Shown: positions 37,789-46,546, counted from the first letter of the stretch. The stretch is DNA of 64,000 nucleotides from Miniphocaeibacter halophilus (GCF_016458825.1 NZ_CP066744.1:315001-379000), one strand, 5' to 3'. The notes: a model not told the origin generated them from the sequence alone. Translations and numbers: made by a program.

Positions 37789-39625
37789 TAACTGCCTCAT
37801 TTATTCTTTTCATTAAAATATCTATGTCTATACCATGTACCATAGCAGCTTCCTCTAAACTTTCTGATTGAGAAGCAGGACATCCTAAACAATGCATTCC
37901 AATACCCATTAAAACAGGAATAGCTTGTGGATATAAACTAACAAGTTCACCTATTAACATGTTTTTATTAACTGTATTTGAACCCTTGTCTTTAAAGAAA
38001 ATATCCATATCTTCCTCTACAGTTGTAATACCTGCAATGCCAAAGTTTTCAACTAGTACCTTAGCTACATTTTTAGATAAAAATCCAGGTAGAGTAGGTC
38101 CTAAATGTATATTCTTAACCCCTAAATATAATAAGGCTAAAAGAACTATTACGGCTTTTTGTTCATACCAGGCAATATTATATATTATTGGTAATTCATT
38201 AATATCATCTAGTTCAAATATTTCTTTTAATTTTAATGCAATAGCAACTAATGAATAGGAATCGTTACATTGTCCTGCATCTAGTACTCTTGGAATTCCA
38301 CCAATATCGCCTAAGTTCAATTTATTATATCTATACTTTGCACAACCGGCAGTTAAAATTACACTATCTTTTGGTAGGGCTTTGGCAAATTCAGTATAAT
38401 AACTTCTTCCTCTTTGTCTACCATCGCATCCTGCCATTACTACAAATTTTTTAATTGCTCCGGACTTAACAGCTTCTACAACTTTATCGGCAAGTTCAAA
38501 TACTTGATTATGAGCAAATCCACCAATAATTTCACCTTTTTCTATTTCTGTAGGAGCCTTACATTTTTTAGCATGTTCAATTAACTCTGTAAAATCTTTT
38601 TCTTCACCTATATCGCCGGGTATGTGTTTACAACCTGGAAAACCTGCTGCTCCTGTTGTATAAACCCTATCTTTATAGCTGTCCTTTGGTGGAACAATAC
38701 AATTTGTAGTCATTAAAATAGGTCCGTTAAATAATTCAAATTCCTCTTTTTGTTTCCACCATGCATTTCCATAATTTCCAACAAAATGAGAATACTTTTT
38801 AAACGCAGGGTAATAATTTGCAGGTAACATTTCAGAATGGGTATAGACATCTACACCTGTACCTTCAGTTTGTTCCAGTAGCATTTCCATATCCCTTAAA
38901 TCGTGACCTGAAATTAAAATTCCCGGATTATTTCTTACTCCTATGTTCACCTTGGTAATTTCCGGATTTCCATAAGTTGAAGTATTGGCTTTATCCAACA
39001 AGGCCATTGCTTCAACTCCAAATTTACCTGTTTCCAAAGTTAAGTTTACTAAATCCTCTACAGTTAAAGAATTATCCAGCGTTAAAGATAAAGCTCTTTG
39101 GATAAATGCATTTATTTCTTCATTATTGGCTAATAATACTTCTGCATGTTTTGTATAGGCACTTAATCCCTTAACACCATATACAATTAACTCCCTTAAA
39201 GATCGTATATCTTCATCTTCCGTTGATAAAACACCAACTTTTCCACTTATTTCATTTAAGCTATTTAAATCCCTATCATTATAAAGAGCTGCCTTTGATA
39301 AATTTTCCTTGTTTTTTAAATTATTTAATAATTTATTCTTCTCATCTAAAGTCTTAAAAATTCTTTTATCTATAGCTTCTTCATCAAAATTTGCATTTGT
39401 AATAGTAACAAAAAGATTATAAGTAACCAATTGATTTATTTCCTTGGGAATGTCAAAGTCCTCTTCCCTTAATCTTGTAGCTATTTCTGAAATACCCTTT
39501 GTTAACCAAATTAACAAATCCTGTTTATTGGCAACATCTGAGTTTTTTCCACAGACTCCAACTTTAGTACATCCTTTATTTCCAGCTGTTTCCTGACATT
39601 GGAAACAAAACATTTTATTATCCAT
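37781..39625 (-). CDS. hcp: Hybrid cluster protein with C-terminal DUF1858 domain
   Basis: 614-residue prismane protein, a cytosolic NO reductase (or hydroxylamine reductase). The N-terminal cluster motif is Cys7-x2-Cys10-x8-Cys19-x5-Cys25; hybrid-cluster ligands appear in GHDLRDME (about 244), TNCIVPP (about 312), [10 protein letters not shown] (about 333), [13 protein letters not shown] and [10 protein letters not shown] (about 440), and GQCNDSYS. After about residue 550 a DUF1858 domain ([20 protein letters not shown], a CxxC pair) is fused; normal Hcp ends near 550. It is driven from a promoter with an HcpR-type palindrome. Confidence 0.95.
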   Translation of the reverse strand: MDNKMFCFQCQETAGNKGCTKVGVCGKNSDVANKQDLLIWLTKGISEIATRLREEDFDIPKEINQLVTYNLFVTITNANFDEEAIDKRIFKTLDEKNKLLNNLKNKENLSKAALYNDRDLNSLNEISGKVGVLSTEDEDIRSLRELIVYGVKGLSAYTKHAEVLLANNEEINAFIQRALSLTLDNSLTVEDLVNLTLETGKFGVEAMALLDKANTSTYGNPEITKVNIGVRNNPGILISGHDLRDMEMLLEQTEGTGVDVYTHSEMLPANYYPAFKKYSHFVGNYGNAWWKQKEEFELFNGPILMTTNCIVPPKDSYKDRVYTTGAAGFPGCKHIPGDIGEEKDFTELIEHAKKCKAPTEIEKGEIIGGFAHNQVFELADKVVEAVKSGAIKKFVVMAGCDGRQRGRSYYTEFAKALPKDSVILTAGCAKYRYNKLNLGDIGGIPRVLDAGQCNDSYSLVAIALKLKEIFELDDINELPIIYNIAWYEQKAVIVLLALLYLGVKNIHLGPTLPGFLSKNVAKVLVENFGIAGITTVEEDMDIFFKDKGSNTVNKNMLIGELVSLYPQAIPVLMGIGMHCLGCPASQSESLEEAAMVHGIDIDILMKRINEAVNE

Positions 39626-39651
39626 AAATATCCTCCTTATTAATATCGGTT

Positions 39652-39709
39652 ATTGTTTTACAATATTAGGATATATAAGATAGTAAATATTATCAGTAAC
39701 GATTGTTAC
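39652..39709 (-). promoter_or_regulatory. hcp promoter with Crp/Fnr-type palindromes
   Basis: GTAAC-N4-GTTAC (39696-39709) overlaps a -35-like GTTACT; a 17-base spacer leads to -10 TATATA (39672-39677). The palindrome centre would lie near -38 to -41, as for class II activation by Crp/Fnr proteins. A second palindrome, ATTGT-TTT-ACAAT (39652-39664), lies just downstream of the start. Confidence 0.65.
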
Positions 39710-39710
39710 A

Positions 39711-40370
39711 TTACAAAAATTTTTCCAATTGCTCCCTATTTATTTTTATACTGTTTTTATTTAGTTCAATTAAACCATCATTATGCATATTCATTAATTC
39801 CCTTGAGATTGATGGTCTAGTTGCACCTAAAAAATCAGCTAATTCCTCTCTTGTAAAATATAATTCTACTTTGCCGTTTTCATTTGACTCTTGAATAAAA
39901 AACTTAGCTAATTTTTCTCTAATTGAAAAACTACCAGCAATTAACAATTTTTGATTTAAATAAAAGGCTTTTTGGGACAGAATTAAAAGCATATTATTTA
40001 TAATTCTTATTTTCAAGGCATCACTATTTTCATCAAATAGCAAGGCCCTTTTAGGAATTTTTATTATTGTGGACTTTTCATTAGAATAACAACTGTAATC
40101 ATAAATATTATTTTCTAGATATAAATAGACTTCGCCAAAAACAGTTCCCTCTTCTGTAAATTTATTTACAATGGTCCTTTTACCACTTAAACTTGTGTTT
40201 TCCACAATAACCGAACCTTTTTCCAGTATAAATAAATATTTCGCTTCATTTCCTTGTAGAAAAACTTCCTCTCTTTTATTTAATAATATTTTTTCCGCAT
40301 TATTTTCAGAAAGAAATTTCTCAATTTCATAATCTGTAAGATTTTTAAACAAATCACTTTTATTAGGCAT
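39711..40370 (-). CDS. hcpR: Crp/Fnr-family regulator (HcpR-like)
   Basis: 219-residue regulator with an N-terminal cyclic-nucleotide-type sensor domain (about 15-130) and a C-terminal winged helix (about 145-215) in which FTREELADFLGATRPSISRELMNM (seen in part) is the recognition region. There is no FNR-type N-terminal Cys cluster. Its position directly upstream of hcp, with a palindrome between, matches HcpR, the NO-responsive activator of hcp in anaerobes. Haem or NO sensing is inferred from family knowledge. Confidence 0.85.
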   Translation of the reverse strand: MPNKSDLFKNLTDYEIEKFLSENNAEKILLNKREEVFLQGNEAKYLFILEKGSVIVENTSLSGKRTIVNKFTEEGTVFGEVYLYLENNIYDYSCYSNEKSTIIKIPKRALLFDENSDALKIRIINNMLLILSQKAFYLNQKLLIAGSFSIREKLAKFFIQESNENGKVELYFTREELADFLGATRPSISRELMNMHNDGLIELNKNSIKINREQLEKFL

Positions 40371-40401
40371 ATTTTCACCTCTTCCTACTATATTTTATAT
40401 T

Positions 40402-40436
40402 AAAAAAAGAGTAATTTACAATAAAATTACCCTAAA
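40402..40436 (-). terminator. Terminator of the XRE-membrane protein operon
   Basis: Minus strand: AGGGTAATTT and AAATTACTCT pair around a 6-base loop, followed by seven Ts. Confidence 0.75.
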
Positions 40437-40443
40437 AAACCTA

Positions 40444-40761
40444 TTAAAAAAATATAACTGTAGCAATTAAAAGAACAAAACCAATAAATATTGTAGCTAA
40501 AAATATATACAATCTTCTTTTATGAAAATCTATCTTTTCCTTATCTTTAATATCAATATTAGAAGGGTATTTTCTCCTGTTAATTAAGTATAAGATAAGT
40601 CCCTCGCTGCTTTGTCCGCCTATGGCAATAAAACTCCATAGCTTTGCTCTTTTAATACCCCTATTTTTTGCGTCTATGTATACAATTTTGTTTAAATTAT
40701 ATGCTATACCAATTGCTGATATAAAACATATGAGTAAACTGATTATAATAAAAATATTCAT
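40444..40761 (-). CDS. Small membrane protein, unknown
   Basis: 105 residues with three hydrophobic stretches (about 3-23, 43-60 and 85-104) and a basic loop (INRRKYPSN) between. No family recognised. AGGAGG precedes its ATG, nine bases after the XRE regulator stop, so it is the second gene of that operon and perhaps the partner of the anchored regulator. Confidence 0.75.
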   Translation of the reverse strand: MNIFIIISLLICFISAIGIAYNLNKIVYIDAKNRGIKRAKLWSFIAIGGQSSEGLILYLINRRKYPSNIDIKDKEKIDFHKRRLYIFLATIFIGFVLLIATVIFF

Positions 40762-40770
40762 AACAACCTC

Positions 40771-41190
40771 CTATAATCTTTTTATTATTTGATAAAATAT
40801 TAATAATGAATTAGCCATAAGCAATACAAATATAAAAAATAAAATTATCTTATTATCCCTTACTAAACTATTAAATAATATTAAAAAACCTATTAGTAAA
40901 ATAATAAAAACTATGTTTAATAAAATAATTCCAATAAGCTTTTTATTACTTTTTACAATATTCGTACTTTCTTCTAAATGTTTTACCATATTATAATCAT
41001 CCTTTAATAAGTCATCTAAACTAATATTATAAATATCGCTTAATTTAATTACCGCTACAATGTCCGGATAGGACTTTTCATTTTCCCAATTTGAAATTGT
41101 CTGTCTAGTAACATTTAATCTATAGGCAATATCCTCTTGAGTAAAATTTGCATTTTCCCTTGCTCTTTTTAATTTTATTCCTATTTCCAT
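40771..41190 (-). CDS. XRE-family regulator with C-terminal membrane segments
   Basis: 139-residue protein: helix-turn-helix at about 5-60 (TQEDIAYRLNVTRQTISNWENEKSYPD), linker DDLLKDDYNMVKHLEES, then two membrane segments (about 85-107 and 115-135). It resembles the regulator at 5117-5446 in helix-turn-helix and linker. It leads an operon with a small membrane protein. Signal and targets unknown. Confidence 0.85.
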   Translation of the reverse strand: MEIGIKLKRARENANFTQEDIAYRLNVTRQTISNWENEKSYPDIVAVIKLSDIYNISLDDLLKDDYNMVKHLEESTNIVKSNKKLIGIILLNIVFIILLIGFLILFNSLVRDNKIILFFIFVLLMANSLLIFYQIIKRL

Positions 41191-41366
41191 ATTCCACTTC
41201 CTTTAACTTAATTATGGTCATAAATTTAATATAAGTCTATCAAAAAAATTTAGAATTTTTGCTTTTTTTATGTAAAATTTTTTTGACATGTTGAAAATTA
41301 CACAAGAAAAAACTTTTTTAGCTTCTTGCAAAATAATATAATTTATAAAAGATACACTATAGAAAG

Positions 41367-41395
41367 TTTACGGGTTATAGGATATAGATTATACT
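41367..41395 (+). promoter_or_regulatory. Promoter of the C5-epimerase-like gene
   Basis: TTTACG (41367-41372), 17-base spacer, TATACT (41390-41395), about 80 bases before the start codon. Confidence 0.55.
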
Positions 41396-41478
41396 ATACA
41401 AGATATAATATAATAATTATTAAAATAACAAATATTATTTTAGATTAATTAAGAAATCATAATTCAGGGAGGATAATA

Positions 41479-42588
41479 TTGAATAAAAAAACGCTTAAGC
41501 AATTAATAATAATATGTAGTTTAATAGCAGTTGGTTTTATGTATTTTATTCTATTTAAGACCTCATCTTATACAGATAACCAAGTAGAACAGAATACTAA
41601 AGAAGATAAGAAATTATCTAATATATATCCTAAACCATTTTTAAAAGAAGAAGTGAAAAATAGAGTACCGGAAGCTTTAAAAGAATATGTTGATTTAGGA
41701 CATAGAGGTATTACAGTAGGTATGGGACCATATGATAGTTATAGTAACTACATGTATATGAGAGATATTAAGGCATATGAAAATAATAAAAATGTAAAAA
41801 TGGATGAAGACGGATTTCCAATGATACTTTATGAAGATGGATACTTTTACAACCCCGTATCTTTTTGTCACTTTACTCTATCTATGTATGCAGATTATTT
41901 AAAAACAGAAGATGAAGATTTGAAAGACTACTTTCTTAAATGTGCAGAATTCCTAATAACATTACAAGATAAAGAAGGTGCCTTTCGTTATCCTTTTGAA
42001 TGGTATAACTATAATAGTGGTGAAACATATCCAAAGGATTGGGTATCATCCATGGCTCAAGGACATGCTTTAAGTGTATATACAAGAGCATATCATTTAA
42101 CTAAGGATAAAAAATATATAGAAAATGGTAATAAAGTATTTAATTTTATGATAAAACACAAGGATGAAGGTGGAACATTAACAACTTTAGAGGATATAGA
42201 TCCTAAATATAAAGATCATATATTTTTTGAAGAATATGTATCTACACCGGACAGTTATACTCTAAATGGTTTTATATTTAGTATATTTGGTCTATATGAT
42301 TGGGCTACATTAAACGAGGATTATCCGGAATTAAAAATAGGTGGTTTGCCTGCCTATTATTTTGAAGAAGGCGTTGAATCTTTAAAACTAATTTTACCCT
42401 TATATGATATAGATGGTATGTCAACATATGATTTAGGACATATTGTATACGGAAAAGATGGACATGTAATAGCTTCTTATCATAGTATACACATTATACA
42501 ATTATCTAATTTGTATTCTGTAACAGGAGAAAAAATATTCCATGATTATCAACGTTTATGGACTTATTATGTGGAGGACTTAGTCTAA
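41479..42588 (+). CDS. Membrane-anchored D-glucuronyl C5-epimerase-domain protein
   Basis: 369 residues. The start is TTG, six bases after AGGGAGG. A basic N-terminus and one membrane segment (about 9-27) anchor it outside the cell. The rest resembles the C-terminal catalytic domain of heparosan glucuronyl C5-epimerase (PF06662): DWVSSMAQGHALSVYTRAY (about 190-208), FNFMIKHKDEGG, TLNGFIFSIFGLYD (about 260) and several conserved Tyr residues near the end (SYHSIHIIQL). It would act on uronic acid or a related sugar in an exported polysaccharide; the substrate is inferred. Own promoter and terminator. Confidence 0.8.
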   Translation: MNKKTLKQLIIICSLIAVGFMYFILFKTSSYTDNQVEQNTKEDKKLSNIYPKPFLKEEVKNRVPEALKEYVDLGHRGITVGMGPYDSYSNYMYMRDIKAYENNKNVKMDEDGFPMILYEDGYFYNPVSFCHFTLSMYADYLKTEDEDLKDYFLKCAEFLITLQDKEGAFRYPFEWYNYNSGETYPKDWVSSMAQGHALSVYTRAYHLTKDKKYIENGNKVFNFMIKHKDEGGTLTTLEDIDPKYKDHIFFEEYVSTPDSYTLNGFIFSIFGLYDWATLNEDYPELKIGGLPAYYFEEGVESLKLILPLYDIDGMSTYDLGHIVYGKDGHVIASYHSIHIIQLSNLYSVTGEKIFHDYQRLWTYYVEDLV

Positions 42589-42650
42589 AATTTGTATTTT
42601 AAAAGCTAATATACTTATATTTGCAACTTTTTGACTTATTAAAACTAGAC

Positions 42651-42691
42651 AAAAAACCTATCTTACTAAATCTTAGTAAGATAGGTTTTTT
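42651..42691. terminator. Terminator after the epimerase-like gene
   Basis: A perfect 19-bp stem (AAAAAACCTATCTTACTAA and complement) with a 3-base loop and T-run; works in both directions. Confidence 0.92.
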
Positions 42692-42737
42692 CTAGTTCTT
42701 TAAAAGAATACTCATTTTTCTATATTTATTGTTCTTC

Positions 42738-42872
42738 CTAAAATGGACCGTATTTAATCATTTGAGCAATAAATACAAAAACAGCCGATTCTAATGTCCA
42801 TATTATAAATAAGGGCATAAAGAAATTCACCCATTTTTTCCAAGGCACTCCCGCATTTGTAATTTGCTTATT
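42738..42872 (-). pseudogene. C-terminal remnant of a membrane transporter (YfcC-like)
   Basis: A frame of 44 codons with no start, entered after a stop, ends at TAG (42738-42740). It encodes NAGVPWKKWVNFFMPLFIIW then a hydrophobic stretch and IKYGPF, which reads like the last helix of the YfcC/C4-dicarboxylate anaerobic carrier group. The upstream part of the gene is missing; the ATP-grasp gene begins 50 bases further on the other strand. Probably the scar of a deletion or rearrangement. Confidence 0.55.
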
Positions 42873-42921
42873 TCAGATTTTAATGATACTATTATTTAAA
42901 TTTTATTTTGAAAGGAAAGTT

Positions 42922-44073
42922 ATGTTTATATTAGATCCTCCATACATATCTGAAGAATTGAAAGAGTACTTAGTTCAATCTCAGTTACCTGTCTTAGAAA
43001 ATAATACATCTGTAAATATTTTTAAAAACCAAAAAATTAATCTAGTTAATAAAAATGAATTTTTAGATATTCTTTCCAAGAATAATAGATTTTATACATG
43101 TTCAGAAAATTCTCTTGATTGGGTTATAAAAAATATTAATGATAAAAATCTTAACAAATATATAGAGCTTATGAAAAACAAATTCTTATTTAGAAAAACC
43201 ATTGAAGATGAATATCCAAATTTTTTCTATAAAGAAGCCGATTTAAATAAACTGTCACAAATCAATACCAATAATTTGAAATATCCATTTATACTTAAAC
43301 CTAAAGTCGGTTTTTTCAGTGTAGGGGTCTACTTAATATCAAACTCAAAAGATTGGAATAATGCAATAAAAGATATTATGGAAAAATCAAAAGAATGGGA
43401 AAAAACTTATCCTAAAAGCGTAGTAAATACAGAGTTTATTTTAGAACAGTATATTTATGGTGAAGAATTTGCTATTGATGCTTATTTTGATGAAAATGGA
43501 AAAACTGTTATTCTCAATATTTTAAAACATGATTTTGATGGAATTTCCGATGTAAGCGATAGACTTTATTTTACCGGTAAAAGTATTATGGAAAAATATT
43601 TAACTGACTTTACAAATTGGTTAAATAAAATTAACGGTTATTTAAATATAAAAAATTTTCCCTTCCATGCTGAAATAAGAATAAATGAAGGTAAAATAAC
43701 TCCTATAGAATTTAATCCTCTGCGATTTGCAGGATGGTCTTGTACCGATATTTCATACTATGCTTTTGGTTTTCATACTTTTGACTATTATTTAAACAAG
43801 AAAACACCAAATTGGAATGAGGTTTTAAAAGATAAAGATAACAGCTACTATACAATTATAGTTATGGATAAAAGTGGAAAGGTCAATCCTAAAGATATTT
43901 TTGATTATGAAAAAGCCTCAAAAGATTTAGGAACAATATTAACTCTACGCAAAATAGATTTCTACAATAATCCCATTTTTGGATTTATTTTCTCAAAGAT
44001 TAATAAAGATGATAAAAATACAATGAAAGAAATTATAAGAAGGGATTTTAATGAATATTTGAAAAAAGCTTAG
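42922..44073 (+). CDS. ATP-grasp domain protein
   Basis: 383-residue cytosolic ligase-like protein. The start is the ATG preceded by AAAGGAAAG; a longer frame to 42883 lacks a site. The ATP-grasp fold is indicated by YPFILKPKVGFFSVGVYLI (about 120-138), EFILEQYIYGEEFAIDAYF (about 172-190, the hinge and metal side) and FHAEIRINEGKITPIEFNPLRFAG (in part, about 250-270; conserved Glu and Asn). Members join an amino or acid group to a carboxylate with ATP. No peptide, substrate or partner gene was found near it, so the product cannot be named. Confidence 0.8.
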   Translation: MFILDPPYISEELKEYLVQSQLPVLENNTSVNIFKNQKINLVNKNEFLDILSKNNRFYTCSENSLDWVIKNINDKNLNKYIELMKNKFLFRKTIEDEYPNFFYKEADLNKLSQINTNNLKYPFILKPKVGFFSVGVYLISNSKDWNNAIKDIMEKSKEWEKTYPKSVVNTEFILEQYIYGEEFAIDAYFDENGKTVILNILKHDFDGISDVSDRLYFTGKSIMEKYLTDFTNWLNKINGYLNIKNFPFHAEIRINEGKITPIEFNPLRFAGWSCTDISYYAFGFHTFDYYLNKKTPNWNEVLKDKDNSYYTIIVMDKSGKVNPKDIFDYEKASKDLGTILTLRKIDFYNNPIFGFIFSKINKDDKNTMKEIIRRDFNEYLKKA

Positions 44074-44139
44074 CTTTAATGTAAGCTTATAAAAAATTTA
44101 AATCTAATATCCTTTAAATTTTCAAAAATTACACAACAA

Positions 44140-44179
44140 AAAACCTTTCTTAGTAAAAAATAATCTTAAGAAAGGTTTT
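44140..44179. terminator. Bidirectional terminator
   Basis: AAAACCTTTCTTA and TAAGAAAGGTTTT pair around a 14-base loop between the convergent ATP-grasp and DJ-1-like genes. Confidence 0.88.
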
Positions 44180-44182
44180 AAT

Positions 44183-44749
44183 CTATTTTATTATTCTTAT
44201 AAATTCATTAGCCCATTCTACATACTTATATCCAAGAGCTGTTAAAATATTTTCATCCAGCATAAAATCCGGTTCTTTAATCATTTTTTCAACATCCTTG
44301 TAACCAATGAGACCCTCCATATCTTCCTCTTTTAATTTTATGTTCTCATCTTCTAAGTACCATTTCTTTTCAACTCCTGCTATAAATTTTCTATTTTTCA
44401 TTATTCCCGCTTTACATAATGTCATAGGTCCCGATGATATAGCAGCTATTAATTTTTTGTCTTCATTAAATTCCCTTATAATTTTATGAAGTTTTTCATC
44501 TTTAAAAAGTATATATTGCCCTTTTGCATATGACCCGGTAATAACTAGTGAATCAAATTCATTAAAATCACATTCATCATAGGTTTTATCAACAATAGTT
44601 TGTATACCCTCTTCACAACGATATATTTCCTGACTAGCTCCTATATAAACTACAGGTTTGTTTTCCATCTGTAATTTAGATAGAAGTACTGCAATTTCAA
44701 AATTACAAAAATAAGGAAATAGTACTACTGCAGTTTTCTTCTTTTTCAT
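44183..44749 (-). CDS. DJ-1/PfpI-family protein lacking the nucleophilic Cys
   Basis: 188 residues of the DJ-1/PfpI fold: AVVLFPYFCNFEIAVLL (about 7-23, with the conserved Glu), LVITGSYAKGQY (about 68) and the nucleophile elbow AAISSGPMTLCKAG (about 98-111). The position normally occupied by Cys in AICHGP is Ser here. The family includes glyoxalases, deglycases and transcription-linked chaperones that use that Cys, so this copy may have lost or changed activity. Single gene. Confidence 0.82.
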   Translation of the reverse strand: MKKKKTAVVLFPYFCNFEIAVLLSKLQMENKPVVYIGASQEIYRCEEGIQTIVDKTYDECDFNEFDSLVITGSYAKGQYILFKDEKLHKIIREFNEDKKLIAAISSGPMTLCKAGIMKNRKFIAGVEKKWYLEDENIKLKEEDMEGLIGYKDVEKMIKEPDFMLDENILTALGYKYVEWANEFIRIIK

Positions 44750-44809
44750 ATAACCTCGCCTCTTTTTATTTTAAACTGTATTCCTTTAATAATTAATGTT
44801 TTTATATAT

Positions 44810-45634
44810 CTATTTTCTAAAATCTCTTTTCCTACCTATTACTTTATTCATACAATGTTTATGGGGGATACCTGATGAATTACAGGAAAATATATATTCA
44901 CTACACTCTAAAATCTCCCAATCATCGTAGTAGGTAAATAGTTCCCCTGATTTAAAATAATTAAATATCGGTTCCTTTTCCGGAGGATCATCTATAAAGG
45001 GTTTTTTTATAAAAGCATTGTGAACATGTATTCCATTAGGATTTGTATATTCCAGTAAGTTATCCATTATTTTATTACGCATATCTAGCAGCATATATTG
45101 AAGTGCTCCTGATGATATTATAATATCGAATTTAGATGCAAGCTTAAAAGCGTTTATATCTGCAATAAACAAATCTACTTCAACCTTATTTTCTTTAGCT
45201 AAGTTTTTAGCCTTATTAATTGCCTTATCCGATATATCAAAGGCTGTTACCTTATATCCACATTGAGCCAAAAATACAGAATTTTGCCCTTCTCCACAAC
45301 CAATATCCAAGACCTTGTATTTTTTAATTGGAGGTTTGTATTTTAAAACATCTAGACTTATTTGTGAATGTTCTTTTCCCCAATAATATTCAGCCTTATC
45401 ATATTCTTCATTATATATGGTCTTTTCTCCAATATTATATACATAACCTACTATTTGATTAATATCAACTTCAAAAACCGAAGCTAGTTTTTGTAGCATA
45501 TTAGCGTCCGGTTCTGCTTTTCCCAATTCCCATTTTGAAATTGCCTGTGGTGATATATTCAAAATAGTTGATAACTCCTGTTGAGTAAGTCCTTTTATCT
45601 CCCTATATTTTTTAATATTCTCATGTAAATTCAT
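44810..45634 (-). CDS. XRE helix-turn-helix fused to SAM methyltransferase
   Basis: 274 residues. An XRE helix-turn-helix (about 5-60; TQQELSTILNISPQAISKWELGK) is fused to a class I methyltransferase of TehB-like type (about 75-265) with the SAM motif VLDIGCGEGQNSVFLAQCG (about 109-127) and acidic loop VTAFDIS. Other visible parts are IIISSGALQY and the Cys-rich end CSEYIFSCNSSGIPHKHC (in part). It may bind DNA and methylate a small molecule or toxic oxyanion; both are inferred. Single gene. Confidence 0.85.
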   Translation of the reverse strand: MNLHENIKKYREIKGLTQQELSTILNISPQAISKWELGKAEPDANMLQKLASVFEVDINQIVGYVYNIGEKTIYNEEYDKAEYYWGKEHSQISLDVLKYKPPIKKYKVLDIGCGEGQNSVFLAQCGYKVTAFDISDKAINKAKNLAKENKVEVDLFIADINAFKLASKFDIIISSGALQYMLLDMRNKIMDNLLEYTNPNGIHVHNAFIKKPFIDDPPEKEPIFNYFKSGELFTYYDDWEILECSEYIFSCNSSGIPHKHCMNKVIGRKRDFRK

Positions 45635-45726
45635 ATTCTCACCTCTCTTTTATCCTATTGTAAAATAAGAAAGTATACTAGCAACTATATTTATATATTT
45701 TTTTAATATTCAACTTTAAGTTGATT

Positions 45727-46473
45727 TTACTTAAAAATTTCTAACCATCCCTCATAATAGTCATATCTAACTTCTTCTGTAGCAGATGTTAAATAATTAC
45801 CAATAATATCACCATATTTGTATCCTAATTCTTCGGCTTTTTCAAAAAACTCATTTTTATTATTTTCCTTTGTCCTATTAGAATTTACCTTTAACAAGCC
45901 TTTTAAAAACAATTTTTCTTCTGAATCCCTTTTTCTTAATGGAACTTTGTTTTCTTCTTCCAAACTTAAAATTCCATAGGTTAATTCATAGTCTTTTTTT
46001 TCATCTAATAATATTACTATACGATAAGGATTGGATAAATATATTTGTGCATATTCCTTATTTTCAAAATCAAAATAATATATTGGCTTAAATAGATTTT
46101 TTTCAATTTCAAATTTACTTTTTTCTAAAGCTCTAAGTCTATTAAGCATTTTCTTTCTATTATCAATTTTATTAACTATTTCTTCTAAATCCTTAATTTC
46201 TTTTAAAATTTTATTTTTTCCTTCTTCTAGGCTTTGTTCTAATTCTTCTACATTATAATTTTCATATTCTTTAATTTTTTTTACAGGAATAGATAATTCC
46301 CTATAAAAAATTATGTCACAAATATTCATTATAGTTTGAAAAGTTGCTTCTCTATAGTTATTTTCCGGATTTCTTCTAAAGTGAATAAGTCCTTCCTTAT
46401 CCCAGTATCTTAAAGCAGAAGAAGAAATATCTAAATTTTGGGCAACCTTGCCAATGCTATCCATCTTTTTCAT
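45727..46473 (-). CDS. MerR-family regulator, divergent from MATE exporter
   Basis: 248-residue regulator. The MerR helix-turn-helix (about 3-70) has SIGKVAQNLDISSSALRYWD; a coiled-coil dimerisation helix spans about 75-125; the C-terminal part (about 130-248) is an effector domain without clear family. AGGAGGG lies five bases before the ATG. The intergenic space holds a dyad inside a 19-base promoter spacer reading towards the MATE gene, so this protein probably activates that exporter. Confidence 0.88.
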   Translation of the reverse strand: MKKMDSIGKVAQNLDISSSALRYWDKEGLIHFRRNPENNYREATFQTIMNICDIIFYRELSIPVKKIKEYENYNVEELEQSLEEGKNKILKEIKDLEEIVNKIDNRKKMLNRLRALEKSKFEIEKNLFKPIYYFDFENKEYAQIYLSNPYRIVILLDEKKDYELTYGILSLEEENKVPLRKRDSEEKLFLKGLLKVNSNRTKENNKNEFFEKAEELGYKYGDIIGNYLTSATEEVRYDYYEGWLEIFK

Positions 46474-46486
46474 TTTTTCCCTCCTG

Positions 46487-46517
46487 TTGACCTTAAAGCA
46501 ACTTTAAGGTGTATAAT
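46487..46517 (+). promoter_or_regulatory. MerR-activated promoter of the MATE gene
   Basis: -35 TTGACC (46487-46492), 19-base spacer and -10 TATAAT (46512-46517). The spacer region carries a perfect dyad, ACCTTAAAG-CAA-CTTTAAGGT (46490-46510), with 9-base arms. This is the textbook layout of a MerR target. Confidence 0.88.
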
Positions 46518-46546
46518 CCTTATTGTATCATAGGAGGTGAGATATA

